Position numbers and translations under genes: made by a program. This document shows positions 8,632 through 15,827 of a stretch of 64,000 bases of DNA, in pieces. The notes beneath the pieces were generated by a model that did not search any database, had not been told where the DNA came from, and was given only the letters and a program-made list of their open reading frames with translations. The stretch lies in the NCBI GenBank assembly GCA_900545925.1, contig URAZ01000017.1, forward strand, positions 1 through 64,000, given 5' to 3'. The number at the start of each line of letters is the position of its first letter. The stretch's first letter is position 1. The DNA comes from an uncultured Eubacteriales bacterium. Lineage in GTDB: Bacteria; Bacillota; Clostridia; Oscillospirales; Oscillospiraceae.

Positions 8632-9162
8632 TTAAGCCTCTGCGGGAACTTCTTCCGCAGGAGCGCCGCCCTTCTGCTCCAGAATCTGGTTCAGGACAAC
8701 TGCCAGAGAGGAGATGGGCGCGAGGAACGTGCCGAGAACCTGTGCAACAAGTGCGTTCTTGGAGGGCAGTTCGCCGAAGGACATGAGTTCTTCAACAGAC
8801 AGAACCTTACCTTCAACCATGCCGCCCTTGATCTTGACGACGTTCTTGTTTTTCTTTGCGAATTCGCAGACGACGCGAGCCGGTGCAATGGGATCATCGG
8901 TGGTGGAAGCCATGGACGTGGTGCCGTTGAGAAGTTCGTCGAACTCAGTGTAGCCTGCCTTATTGGCAGCAAACCGGGTCAGAGTGTTCTTGACGACAGC
9001 GTACTCGACTCCCGCAGCACGGAACTGATTGCGAAGCTCGGTATCCTGCGCGACGGTGATGCCCTTGTAGTCTACAAAAACAGCAGAAGTAGCGTTCTGA
9101 ATTTTCTCAGACAGAGCATCAACGACGGTTTTCTTGCTTTCAAGTACCTTTGCGTTGGGCAT
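8632..9162 (-). CDS. rplJ: 50S ribosomal protein L10
   Basis: This 176-residue protein forms the base of the L7/L12 stalk and binds 23S rRNA; in other bacteria it also represses its own operon by binding the leader. The N-terminus (MPNAKVLESKKTVVDAL) and the VDYKGITVAQDTELR block are typical. The start at 9162 follows AGAGGTG. A longer in-frame reading to 9213 would run through the leader terminator and is not used. An Ala/Pro/Glu-rich tail ends the protein. Confidence 0.97.
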   Translation of the reverse strand: MPNAKVLESKKTVVDALSEKIQNATSAVFVDYKGITVAQDTELRNQFRAAGVEYAVVKNTLTRFAANKAGYTEFDELLNGTTSMASTTDDPIAPARVVCEFAKKNKNVVKIKGGMVEGKVLSVEELMSFGELPSKNALVAQVLGTFLAPISSLAVVLNQILEQKGGAPAEEVPAEA

Positions 9163-9296
9163 GAATGTCACCTCTGAAAATAAAATGTCCTCACGCCAAA
9201 GACGTGAGGACACAAAAATGTTACCATTTGTGCGGAACCTCGGCAGGAAGGGTGAACCCTGTTACGATAAACTATCTCCTGCTGTCTTTGGCAGCT
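9163..9296 (-). ncRNA. Ribosomal L10 leader (rplJL autoregulatory leader)
   Basis: About 130 bases of untranslated leader lie between the rplJL promoter and the rplJ start. The position (directly before rplJ-rplL) and the terminal terminator hairpin fit the known L10 leader of Firmicutes, to which L10 or L10(L12)4 binds. I infer the class from context and from the hairpin; the conserved kink-turn core was not checked by folding. Confidence 0.7.
9177..9212 (-). terminator. Attenuator hairpin in the L10 leader
   Basis: On the minus strand TGTCCTCACG pairs with CGTGAGGACA (plus bases 9186-9212) across a seven-base loop and is followed by ATTTTATTTT. It ends about 15 bases before the rplJ start, so it would stop transcription before the gene unless the leader prevents it. 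Confidence 0.85.
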
Positions 9297-9301
9297 TGTA
9301 T

Positions 9302-9329
9302 ATTATAGCAGAATCTGCGCGAATGTCAA
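9302..9329 (-). promoter_or_regulatory. Promoter of rplJ-rplL
   Basis: On the minus strand a consensus -35 TTGACA (9324-9329) is separated by 16 bases from a consensus -10 TATAAT (9302-9307). It lies in the 177-base gap between rplA and rplJ and gives the pair its own transcription start. Confidence 0.9.
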
Positions 9330-9339
9330 GAGCTATTTT

Positions 9340-10029
9340 TTAGATCTTGGTGGTAGCAACCTTGATGCCGGGGCCCATGGTGCTGGCAACGGTGCAGCTT
9401 CTGATATACTGGCCCTTTGCAGCGGCCGGCTTTGCCTTGATGACGGCGCCCATGAGAGCGTTGAAGTTCTCAGCGAGTTTTTCGGGGCCGAAGGAAGCCT
9501 TGCCGATGGGGCAGTGGATGATGTTGGTCTTGTCGAGACGGTACTCGATCTTACCGGCTTTAATTTCCTTGACGGCAGCGGTGACGTTGGGGGTCACAGT
9601 GCCAGCCTTGGGAGAAGGCATGAGGCCCTTCGGGCCGAGAACCTTACCGAGACGACCGACGATACCCATCATATCCGGGGTAGCAACGACGACATCGAAA
9701 TCAAACCAGTTTTCTTTCTGGATCTTCTCAACGAGTTCCATGCCGCCTGCGAAGTCAGCGCCGGCCTCCTTGGCCTCGTCGAGTTTTGCGTCCTTGGCGA
9801 ACACGAGAACCTTGCGGGTCTTGCCGGTGCCGTTCGGGAGAACGATGGCACCGCGAACCTGCTGGTCAGCATGACGGGAATCAACGCCGAGTTTGATATG
9901 AACTTCAACAGTCTCGTCGAACTTGGCGGAAGCGGTCTTTACAACAAGATCCATAGCAGCGGGAACTTCGTACTGCGTGGAGCGGTCGATCAGTTTCGCA
10001 CTGTCCTTATACTTTTTACCTCTAAACAA
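9340..10029 (-). CDS. rplA: 50S ribosomal protein L1 (TTG start)
   Basis: This 229-residue L1 protein binds 23S rRNA in the mobile stalk and can repress its own operon. Family blocks are clear: FRGKKYKDSAKLID at the N-terminus, LPNGTGKTRKVLVFA, and MPSPKAGTVTPNVT. The start is taken as TTG at 10027-10029: AAGGAGG (10038-10044) lies eight bases upstream and the resulting N-terminus matches L1 proteins. The longer in-frame reading starting at 10074 would translate through that ribosome binding site. The gene follows rplK after about 100 bases with no clear terminator. Confidence 0.96.
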   Translation of the reverse strand: MFRGKKYKDSAKLIDRSTQYEVPAAMDLVVKTASAKFDETVEVHIKLGVDSRHADQQVRGAIVLPNGTGKTRKVLVFAKDAKLDEAKEAGADFAGGMELVEKIQKENWFDFDVVVATPDMMGIVGRLGKVLGPKGLMPSPKAGTVTPNVTAAVKEIKAGKIEYRLDKTNIIHCPIGKASFGPEKLAENFNALMGAVIKAKPAAAKGQYIRSCTVASTMGPGIKVATTKI

Positions 10030-10133
10030 TGTAATTTCCTCCTTAGTGGTGATTCGGAATGATTCCTCCCACATATTTATGAGGCTCGGCCTGTTGCCGA
10101 TATACCTCGGTCAAGCTGTTATTACGGTTAAAC

Positions 10134-10559
10134 TCAATCGACGACCACAATGCCCATGCTGCGGCAAGTGCCTGCAACCTGGCTCATAGCGGCTTCGATG
10201 GTGTTTGCGGTCAGGTCGGGCATCTTGCGTTCGGCAATTTCCTTGACCTGTGCCTTGGTGATGGTAGCAACCTTATCCTTGTTGGGTACGCCGGAGCCCT
10301 TTTCGATGCCCAGAGTCTTCAGAATGAGGGTCGGGGTCGGGGGGGTCTTGGTGACAAAGGAGAAGGAACGGTCAGCGTAAACCGTGATAACGACCGGGAT
10401 CTTAAAACCAGCCTGATCCTTGGTACGCTCGTTGAATTCCTTGATAAACTGGGAAATGTTGACGCCATGCTGGCCGAGAGCCGGGCCGACAGGGGGCGAC
10501 GCAGTTGCCTTTGCAGCGGGGATCTGCAGCTTGATATAGCCTGTTACTTTCTGTGCCAT
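10134..10559 (-). CDS. rplK: 50S ribosomal protein L11
   Basis: This 141-residue L11 protein is part of the GTPase-associated centre of the ribosome. It has the N-terminal MAQKVTGYIKLQIPA block, the GPALGQHGVNI motif and the C-terminal RNA-binding domain ending GTCRSMGI. AGGAGGTG lies seven bases before the ATG at 10559; an upstream in-frame start three codons earlier is not needed. It is followed by rplA, the usual order. Confidence 0.98.
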   Translation of the reverse strand: MAQKVTGYIKLQIPAAKATASPPVGPALGQHGVNISQFIKEFNERTKDQAGFKIPVVITVYADRSFSFVTKTPPTPTLILKTLGIEKGSGVPNKDKVATITKAQVKEIAERKMPDLTANTIEAAMSQVAGTCRSMGIVVVD

Positions 10560-10587
10560 GATGAGCACCTCCTGAATAAATGTGGTG

Positions 10588-10607
10588 ATACGCGCGCACG
10601 CGCGTAT
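10588..10607. other. Inverted repeat between nusG and rplK
   Basis: A perfect palindrome, ATACGCGCG-CA-CGCGCGTAT, sits just upstream of the rplK ribosome binding site. There is no T tract, so it is not a standard terminator. It may be an RNA structure limiting or processing the nusG-rplK transcript; that role is inference. Confidence 0.6.
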
Positions 10608-10653
10608 ATTTGGCGGGGGTCAAGCCCCTCCCACGTTCCGCGTTCCTGCGGAG

Positions 10654-11178
10654 TCAGTCGTTGACCAGTTCGACCTGGTCGAGTTCCAACTCGACCGGCG
10701 TTTCGCGCCCGAACATGGAGACGATGACGCGAACCTTGTTCTTTTCGATATCGATCTGATCGACAGTTCCGATGAAGGAGGTCAGCGGGCCGTCGTTAAT
10801 ACGGACGCTGTCGCCTTCAGAGTACGCAACCACGATCTCGTGCTTTTCAATGCCCAGCTGCTGCACTTCCTCTTCCGTAAGGGGAGTCGGCTTTGTGCCA
10901 GAACCGACAAAGCCGGTCACGCCGCGGACATTTTTGACGATGTACCATGCCTCGTCGGACATGATCATCTTGATGAGAACGTAGCCCGGAAATACCTTGC
11001 GGTCGTACGTTTTTGGCCCGTTGTCGGTGATCTCGGTCACAGTTTCCATCGGGATGGAGACAATGTGGATCAAATCTTCGAGATGACGGGTCTCAATGGT
11101 TTTCTCGATGGTAGCCTTGACGGTGTTTTCGTAGCCGGAATAGGTATGCACAACATACCATTTTGCTGCTTCCGCCAT
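10654..11178 (-). CDS. nusG: Transcription elongation/termination factor NusG
   Basis: This 174-residue NusG links RNA polymerase with Rho or ribosomes. The N-terminal NGN domain begins KWYVVHTYSGYE and contains VFPGYVLIKM; the C-terminal KOW domain holds G-D-S-V-R-I-N-D-G-P-L-T-S-F-I-G-T-V. It starts three bases after secE with only a weak AGAGG site, so translational coupling to secE is likely. The gene order rpmG-secE-nusG-rplK-rplA is the standard one for Firmicutes. Confidence 0.98.
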   Translation of the reverse strand: MAEAAKWYVVHTYSGYENTVKATIEKTIETRHLEDLIHIVSIPMETVTEITDNGPKTYDRKVFPGYVLIKMIMSDEAWYIVKNVRGVTGFVGSGTKPTPLTEEEVQQLGIEKHEIVVAYSEGDSVRINDGPLTSFIGTVDQIDIEKNKVRVIVSMFGRETPVELELDQVELVND

Positions 11179-11181
11179 GCT

Positions 11182-11415
11182 TTAGCCTCTGACCAGGGTA
11201 ATGATACCGTTGACGACGACGCCGCCCACAGCATCGAAGACCCAGATGCAAATGCCGACGATCAGTGTGCACACCAGAACAATGACGGTGTTGTTGACCA
11301 TCTGGCTCTTTGTCGGCCATACGACTTTCTTCAGCTCGCTCTTCATTTCACGGAACCAGCGGCTGAGACGCTTGCCAGTGCGGGCAAAGAAGTTTTCCTT
11401 TTTCGCTTCTGCCAT
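11182..11415 (-). CDS. secE: Preprotein translocase subunit SecE
   Basis: This 77-residue single-spanning SecE is part of the SecYEG channel. It has the conserved amphipathic region SELKKVVWPTK (about 28-38) and one membrane helix near residues 45-67. The ATG at 11415 follows GAAAGGG at a usual distance; an in-frame GTG at 11424 overlaps that site and is rejected. Confidence 0.96.
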   Translation of the reverse strand: MAEAKKENFFARTGKRLSRWFREMKSELKKVVWPTKSQMVNNTVIVLVCTLIVGICIWVFDAVGGVVVNGIITLVRG

Positions 11416-11445
11416 GATGTTCACCCTTTCTGCTTGTCCGATGTG

Positions 11446-11595
11446 TTACTTCGTCTCACTGTGCACGGTCTGCTTCTTGCAGAATCTGCAATACTTTTTC
11501 AGTTCGATACGGTCGGGGTCGTTTTTCTTGTTCTTCATGGTGTTGTAGTTTCTCTGCTTGCATTCATTGCATCTGAGCGTGATCTTAACTCGCAT
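11446..11595 (-). CDS. rpmG: 50S ribosomal protein L33
   Basis: This 49-residue L33 starts MRVKITLRCNECKQRNY. It has four cysteines in two C-x2-C pairs (CNEC and CRFC), so it is the zinc-binding C+ type. AAGGAGGTG lies upstream of the ATG at 11595. It heads the rpmG-secE-nusG-rplK-rplA unit. Confidence 0.97.
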   Translation of the reverse strand: MRVKITLRCNECKQRNYNTMKNKKNDPDRIELKKYCRFCKKQTVHSETK

Positions 11596-11732
11596 GTTCG
11601 GCACCTCCTTAATACTTGCCTCCCTGCAAAACTGCGGCTATTGAAAATTTAGATGACGCCGAAACTACATGGCGTCCCGCAGCTTGAAAAATGGGCGCAA
11701 AAAAAGAAAACCCTTTTTTCACAGGTGAAGTC

Positions 11733-11761
11733 ATATTATCATAAAAACCTTTGTAGGTCAA
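11733..11761 (-). promoter_or_regulatory. Promoter of rpmG-secE-nusG operon
   Basis: On the minus strand TTGACC (11756-11761) is 17 bases from TAATAT (11733-11738). The inferred leader is about 130 bases long and contains a two-part inverted repeat (around 11633-11684) before the rpmG start. The 276-base gap between rpmG and ruvX also holds the divergent ruvX promoter. Confidence 0.75.
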
Positions 11762-11800
11762 CAATTTTTTGCGAAAAACGCGGGAAATTTTTTGCACGAA

Positions 11801-11829
11801 TTGCAAGACGAAAAAAAATCTGCTATAGT
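11801..11829 (+). promoter_or_regulatory. Promoter of ruvX
   Basis: TTGCAA (11801-11806), 17 bases, then TATAGT (11824-11829), about 40 bases before the ruvX start. Confidence 0.75.
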
Positions 11830-11871
11830 GTAGAAAATAAGCATAAAAGCAAGGAGAAAACATATAAACAT

Positions 11872-12294
11872 ATGAAGATCATGGCAATCGACTACGGCGA
11901 TGCGCGGACCGGCGTAGCTATTTCAGACGCGCTTGGCTGGATGACCGGCCAGACGGCGGTGATCCACTCGTGGAAGCCGGAAAAGACGGCGGAAGAAGTG
12001 GTGCGGATGTTCCGGGAAAGCGGCGCGGAGCGCCTCGTGATGGGCTTCCCGCGCAATATGGACGGCACAGAAGGGCCGCGCGCATCGCTTTACCGCGATT
12101 TTGCCGCGCTTCTGGAGCAGATAACCGGTATGAAACCTATTTTATGGGATGAGCGCCGCACGACGATTGAAGCGCATCAGATTTTAAGCGAAAACAATTA
12201 TCATGGAAAAAAGCGAAAAAATGCGGTCGATGCCGTAGCCGCCAGTCTGATACTGGAGGGCTATCTGGCCTATCTCCGTAATCACAAGGAGTAA
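11872..12294 (+). CDS. ruvX: Putative pre-16S rRNA nuclease YqgF/RuvX
   Basis: This 140-residue RNase H-fold protein is of the YqgF/RuvX family, linked to 16S rRNA 5' maturation. The N-terminal AIDYGDARTGVAISD, the central MGFPRNMDGTEG, WDERRTT and the final DAVAA (catalytic Asp) are family hallmarks. The ATG at 11872 is used although AAGGAG is about 15 bases away, somewhat far; an AT-rich spacer lies between. The frame continues upstream without recognisable family sequence. Confidence 0.93.
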   Translation: MKIMAIDYGDARTGVAISDALGWMTGQTAVIHSWKPEKTAEEVVRMFRESGAERLVMGFPRNMDGTEGPRASLYRDFAALLEQITGMKPILWDERRTTIEAHQILSENNYHGKKRKNAVDAVAASLILEGYLAYLRNHKE

Positions 12295-12299
12295 AAGAT

Positions 12300-12962
12300 A
12301 TGTTTACAGGCTATACCGACCAGACAGTCGATGTATTCTGGGGCATCCGGTTCAACAATGACCGGGCGTGGTTTGCAGAGCACAAGCAGGAATTTCAGGA
12401 TGCGGTCATGACACCGACAAAAGCGCTGGCAGGAGAACTCTACGACTGGTTTCAGAAACAGTATCCAGATTTGCACCTAAATGTGCACATTTCGCGTATT
12501 TACCGCGATGCGCGGCGGCTGTTCGGACGCGGGCCACTCAACGATCATATCTGGTTTTCGTTCCAGAACGCGATTGAAAACCGCGGTGAAGCGCCGTGCT
12601 TCTGGTTTCAGGTTGGCGCGGATGGCTATGGCTGCGGTGTGGGCTGGTGGATGCCGTCAGCGTCCGGCGTGCAGCTGCGGAGACTTCTTGACAACGACCC
12701 AAAGCGTGCGGAAAAGCTGCTGCAGCAGTTGGACGCGCAACAGATATTTGCGCTTTCCGGCCCCAGTTACGCAAGGCTAAAAGGTCACGCCGGAGAACCG
12801 GTTGGAAGGCTTTATAATATGCGCTCGTTTTCCATTGAAAGCATGCATTCGTTCGACGCGCGCAGCAGCAGTCCGGAATTAACGGAGTGGCTCAAGGAGG
12901 GTTTCCGGTTCCTGCTTCCATTCTACCAGCTTTTTGAACAGGCGTATGGCATGGCTGATTAA
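12300..12962 (+). CDS. DUF2461 family protein
   Basis: This 220-residue protein belongs to the DUF2461/TIGR02453 group, whose function is not established. Typical features are an N-terminal F-x-x-I-R-F-N-N-D-R-x-W-F block, a central R-I-Y-R-D-A-R-R, and aromatic-rich strands (FWFQVGADGYGCGVGWW). It begins six bases after ruvX and is probably co-transcribed, then ends at a strong bidirectional terminator. There are no membrane segments or signal peptide. Confidence 0.85.
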   Translation: MFTGYTDQTVDVFWGIRFNNDRAWFAEHKQEFQDAVMTPTKALAGELYDWFQKQYPDLHLNVHISRIYRDARRLFGRGPLNDHIWFSFQNAIENRGEAPCFWFQVGADGYGCGVGWWMPSASGVQLRRLLDNDPKRAEKLLQQLDAQQIFALSGPSYARLKGHAGEPVGRLYNMRSFSIESMHSFDARSSSPELTEWLKEGFRFLLPFYQLFEQAYGMAD

Positions 12963-12967
12963 AAGAC

Positions 12968-13005
12968 AGCCGGAGCAGAAAAATCTGCTCCGGCTTTTAA
13001 TTTTT
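12968..13005. terminator. Bidirectional terminator between the DUF2461 gene and potD
   Basis: A 12-base-pair stem, AGCCGGAGCAGA (12968-12979) with TCTGCTCCGGCT (12984-12995), has an AAAA loop and is followed by TTTAATTTTT. It lies between convergent genes. Confidence 0.93.
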
Positions 13006-14197
13006 ATGTCTGCCTCCACTTGCGGCAGCGACGGGCCTTTTTGCGTCGCTTTATAATGCCGGATATCAGGAAAAACAGGATCACTGCCGCGATTGCAGTG
13101 ATTGTCAGGACAAGGTACAGCGTCGTGTTCGACGTTGAGGTTTTGACGGAAAGCCACAGGTCATTCATGGTTTGCGTGGCCCCCACGCCGAGTTCAGCAA
13201 ACGATTCACTGCGCGCAAGCGTTTCATCATCCGGATAGGAGACGGGGCTGGACGTCACGTCCTCATCCAGATAGTCTTTTGCGGCAGTCTCCGGGGTGGA
13301 GTAGCCGATGTAATCCAAATTGGCGGCAGAGATCTCCGGGCGGCAGAGGAAGTTGATAAATGCCTCCGCCCCCTCCTTGTTCTGGCAGCCTTTCGGGATG
13401 CACATGGCATCGATGAAGATGTTGAAGCCCTCCTTCGGGTGGCTGAAACCAAGATCTGGGTTTTCTTCTACCATAGTCAGATAGTCACCTGCGTAATAGG
13501 GGGCTGCCCAAGCCTCGCCGCGCTCCATGCGGTCAAAGATTTGGTCCATAACATAACCCTGAAGGACAGGGGACTGTGTAGCCAGCAGATCAGCACAGTT
13601 TTTGAGTTCCTGCTCGTCTTCTGTGTTGAAGCTGTAGCCCAGCATGGATTCTGCAATGGCGAACGCATCGCGCGGGTTATCAAACATCAGAAGTTTGCCC
13701 TGATACTTGGAGTTCCACAGGCAGGACCAGCTTTCCGCATCCTCGTCCGAAACATAATTCTTATTATAGATCAAGCCAACCGTGCCCCAGGTATAAGGGA
13801 CGGAGTAGGTGTTCTCTGGGTCATACGCCTGGTCGCGGAAGGCTTCGTCGATATATTCATAGTTCGGAATATTGGAGAAGTCCAGCGGCTCGAGCATGTC
13901 CTCGGAAATGAGCTTGGCGATCATGTAATCGGACGGAATGATGACGTCAAATGTCGTGCCGCCAGTCTTGAGCTTGGTGTACATGGACTCGTTGGAGTCG
14001 AACGTCAGATAATTGACCTTGATGCCCGTCTCTTCCTCAAACGCTTTGATCACGTCAAGGCTGTCGTCCGTGCCGTCGGAAATGTACTGGCCCCAGTTGT
14101 AGACCGTGATCTCATTGGCGGCGGCATGCACGGGCAGGGGAACGGCACAGAGCATCAGAACGAGCGCCAGCAGAACGGAAAAAACACGTTTTTTCAT
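13004..14197 (-). CDS. potD: Spermidine/putrescine-binding protein with C-terminal anchor
   Basis: This 397-residue extracellular binding protein delivers polyamines to PotABC. It has a Sec signal peptide ending PVHAAA near residue 26, then the PotD/F-type fold starting EITVYNWGQYISDG, with acidic and aromatic ligand-pocket sequence (YTWGTVGLIYNK). There is no lipobox Cys. Instead a hydrophobic stretch near residues 357-379 (LYLVLTITAIAAVILFFLI) and a polybasic tail (KRRKKARR) form a C-terminal membrane anchor. This differs from the usual lipidated Gram-positive binding protein. It overlaps potC by four bases and is last in potABCD. Confidence 0.93.
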   Translation of the reverse strand: MKKRVFSVLLALVLMLCAVPLPVHAAANEITVYNWGQYISDGTDDSLDVIKAFEEETGIKVNYLTFDSNESMYTKLKTGGTTFDVIIPSDYMIAKLISEDMLEPLDFSNIPNYEYIDEAFRDQAYDPENTYSVPYTWGTVGLIYNKNYVSDEDAESWSCLWNSKYQGKLLMFDNPRDAFAIAESMLGYSFNTEDEQELKNCADLLATQSPVLQGYVMDQIFDRMERGEAWAAPYYAGDYLTMVEENPDLGFSHPKEGFNIFIDAMCIPKGCQNKEGAEAFINFLCRPEISAANLDYIGYSTPETAAKDYLDEDVTSSPVSYPDDETLARSESFAELGVGATQTMNDLWLSVKTSTSNTTLYLVLTITAIAAVILFFLISGIIKRRKKARRCRKWRQT

Positions 14198-15009
14198 ACG
14201 CGGGCCCTCCTAGGCTGCTGCCGGTTTTTTTCGGACTTGGCCTGCAGCAGGTTCATGACGACCATCAGAACAAGGATCACGATGAACATCAGCGTGAACA
14301 GCGCGTAGATCTTCGGCTGGATGGGCTTTTTCGTATAGTTGTAGATCTCGACCGGGAGCGTAATAAAGCTGGAGCCGGTGACAAAATACGAAATGACGAA
14401 ATCGTCCAGACTCATCGTGAACGCCATGAGCGCGCCGGAGATGATGCCGGGCATGATCTCATGAATGACGACCTTGGTGAACGACTGGAACGGCGTGCAG
14501 CCGAGGTCGAGCGCGGCCTCGACCAGATCCTTGTCCATCTGCTGGAGCTTCGGCATGACGTTCAAAATGACATACGGAAGATTGAACGTGATGTGCGCAA
14601 TGAGAAGCGTCCAGAATCCGAGCACGGAGTTGGTCTTCAGGATCGTCCCCGCGAACGCGAACAGCAGCGCCAGCGCGACACCGGTGACGATATCCGGGTT
14701 CGTCATGGGGATGTTCGTCATGGTCATGACGGCAGAGCGGAGCCGGCCCTTCATGCTGTGGATGCCGACGGCGGCCATCGTGCCGACGATGGTCGAAATG
14801 AGCGTTGCCAGCAGCGCGATGATCACGGAGTTGCGCAGCAGCGTCAGGAGTGTGCCGTCACGGAACAGATTGGCGTACTGCCGGAACGTGAAGCCCTTGA
14901 AGCTGGCGATGTCGGTGCCGGTATTGAATGAAGCCACAGCCAGAACGATCATCGGGATATACAGGAAGATGAACACCAGAACGGTAATGGTGCGGTTAAA
15001 GTGTTTCAT
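14194..15009 (-). CDS. potC: Polyamine ABC transporter permease PotC
   Basis: This 271-residue inner permease has six predicted membrane helices. The EAA-type loop that contacts PotA is visible as EAALDLGCTPFQSFTKVVIHEIMPGI. It overlaps potB and potD by four bases at each end, so translation is coupled along the operon. Substrate assignment rests on the operon and on PotD. Confidence 0.93.
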   Translation of the reverse strand: MKHFNRTITVLVFIFLYIPMIVLAVASFNTGTDIASFKGFTFRQYANLFRDGTLLTLLRNSVIIALLATLISTIVGTMAAVGIHSMKGRLRSAVMTMTNIPMTNPDIVTGVALALLFAFAGTILKTNSVLGFWTLLIAHITFNLPYVILNVMPKLQQMDKDLVEAALDLGCTPFQSFTKVVIHEIMPGIISGALMAFTMSLDDFVISYFVTGSSFITLPVEIYNYTKKPIQPKIYALFTLMFIVILVLMVVMNLLQAKSEKNRQQPRRARV

Positions 15010-15827
15010 ACCTTGATGACCTCCTCTCCGTCGCCCTCGCCGAAGCGATTCATGATGGCAACACAGATAAAGATCAAAATCATCAGAACCAGACTCATGG
15101 CCGCGCCGAGGTTCGGGTTATATGCGGTCTTGAACTGGGACTCGATCACGTCGCCGATGAGCGTCGTGCCGGTGGAGCCGAGCTTCTGAGAAATATAGAA
15201 GGTCGAGACAGCAGGGACGAAGACCATCGTGAGGCCCGACAGAATGCCGGGGCCGGACAGCGGCAGGATGACCTTGGAGAACACCTGCGACGGGCGGCAG
15301 CCGAGGTCAAGCGCGGCCTCGATCAGCCGGTTGTCGATCTTCATGATGACCGTGTAGAGCGGCAGGATCATGTACGGCAGATAGTTATACACCATGCCGA
15401 GGATGACAGCGCCGTTCGTTCGGATGAGCGGCAGCGGGCCGATGCCGATGCGCTGCAGAAGCGTATTGAGGATGCCGGTATCCTCCAGCATGCCGACCCA
15501 GGCCAGTGTGCGGAGCAGAAAGCTCATGCACATGGGAAGCATGATGAGCATTTCGAGGAACCGCTGCGTAAGGGGCCTGCACTGCGCGATGAAATACGCG
15601 ACCGGATAGCCAATCAGCAGGCAGATGAGAGAAGCGAACAGGCTCAGCCAGATCGAGCGCAGGAAGATCGGCAGATACGTGCCCATGCCGGAAAGATTGG
15701 CAAGCGTGAACTGACCGGTAATGGAATCTGTCAGTGCATAATAGAAGACGATACCCAGCGGGATGATTGTGAATAAAATCATCCAGATGATATATGGGCA
15801 GGCGAGAAGTTTGTTGTTATTCTTCAT
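15006..15827 (-). CDS. potB: Polyamine ABC transporter permease PotB
   Basis: This 273-residue permease has a first membrane helix at about residues 7-29 and the EAA loop EAALDLGCRPSQVFSKVILPLSGPGI. The start at 15827 (MKNNNKLLACPY) is chosen because it matches PotB N-termini. It lies inside the end of potA, an 11-base overlap. The frame is open for another 100 codons upstream but that part is a Ser/Thr/Arg-rich shadow of potA. Confidence 0.93.
   Translation of the reverse strand: MKNNNKLLACPYIIWMILFTIIPLGIVFYYALTDSITGQFTLANLSGMGTYLPIFLRSIWLSLFASLICLLIGYPVAYFIAQCRPLTQRFLEMLIMLPMCMSFLLRTLAWVGMLEDTGILNTLLQRIGIGPLPLIRTNGAVILGMVYNYLPYMILPLYTVIMKIDNRLIEAALDLGCRPSQVFSKVILPLSGPGILSGLTMVFVPAVSTFYISQKLGSTGTTLIGDVIESQFKTAYNPNLGAAMSLVLMILIFICVAIMNRFGEGDGEEVIKV

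Noticed and set aside
9163..9213. Longer rplJ start at 9213
   Set aside because: It would translate through the attenuator hairpin and the ribosome binding site; the L10 N-terminus fits the start at 9162.
10582..11652. A 356-codon plus-strand frame over nusG-secE-rpmG
   Set aside because: Antisense shadow of recognised ribosomal and transcription genes, with no ribosome binding site or family match.
13172..14308. A 378-codon plus-strand frame over potD
   Set aside because: Antisense shadow of the PotD gene, which has a signal peptide and family motifs in its own frame.
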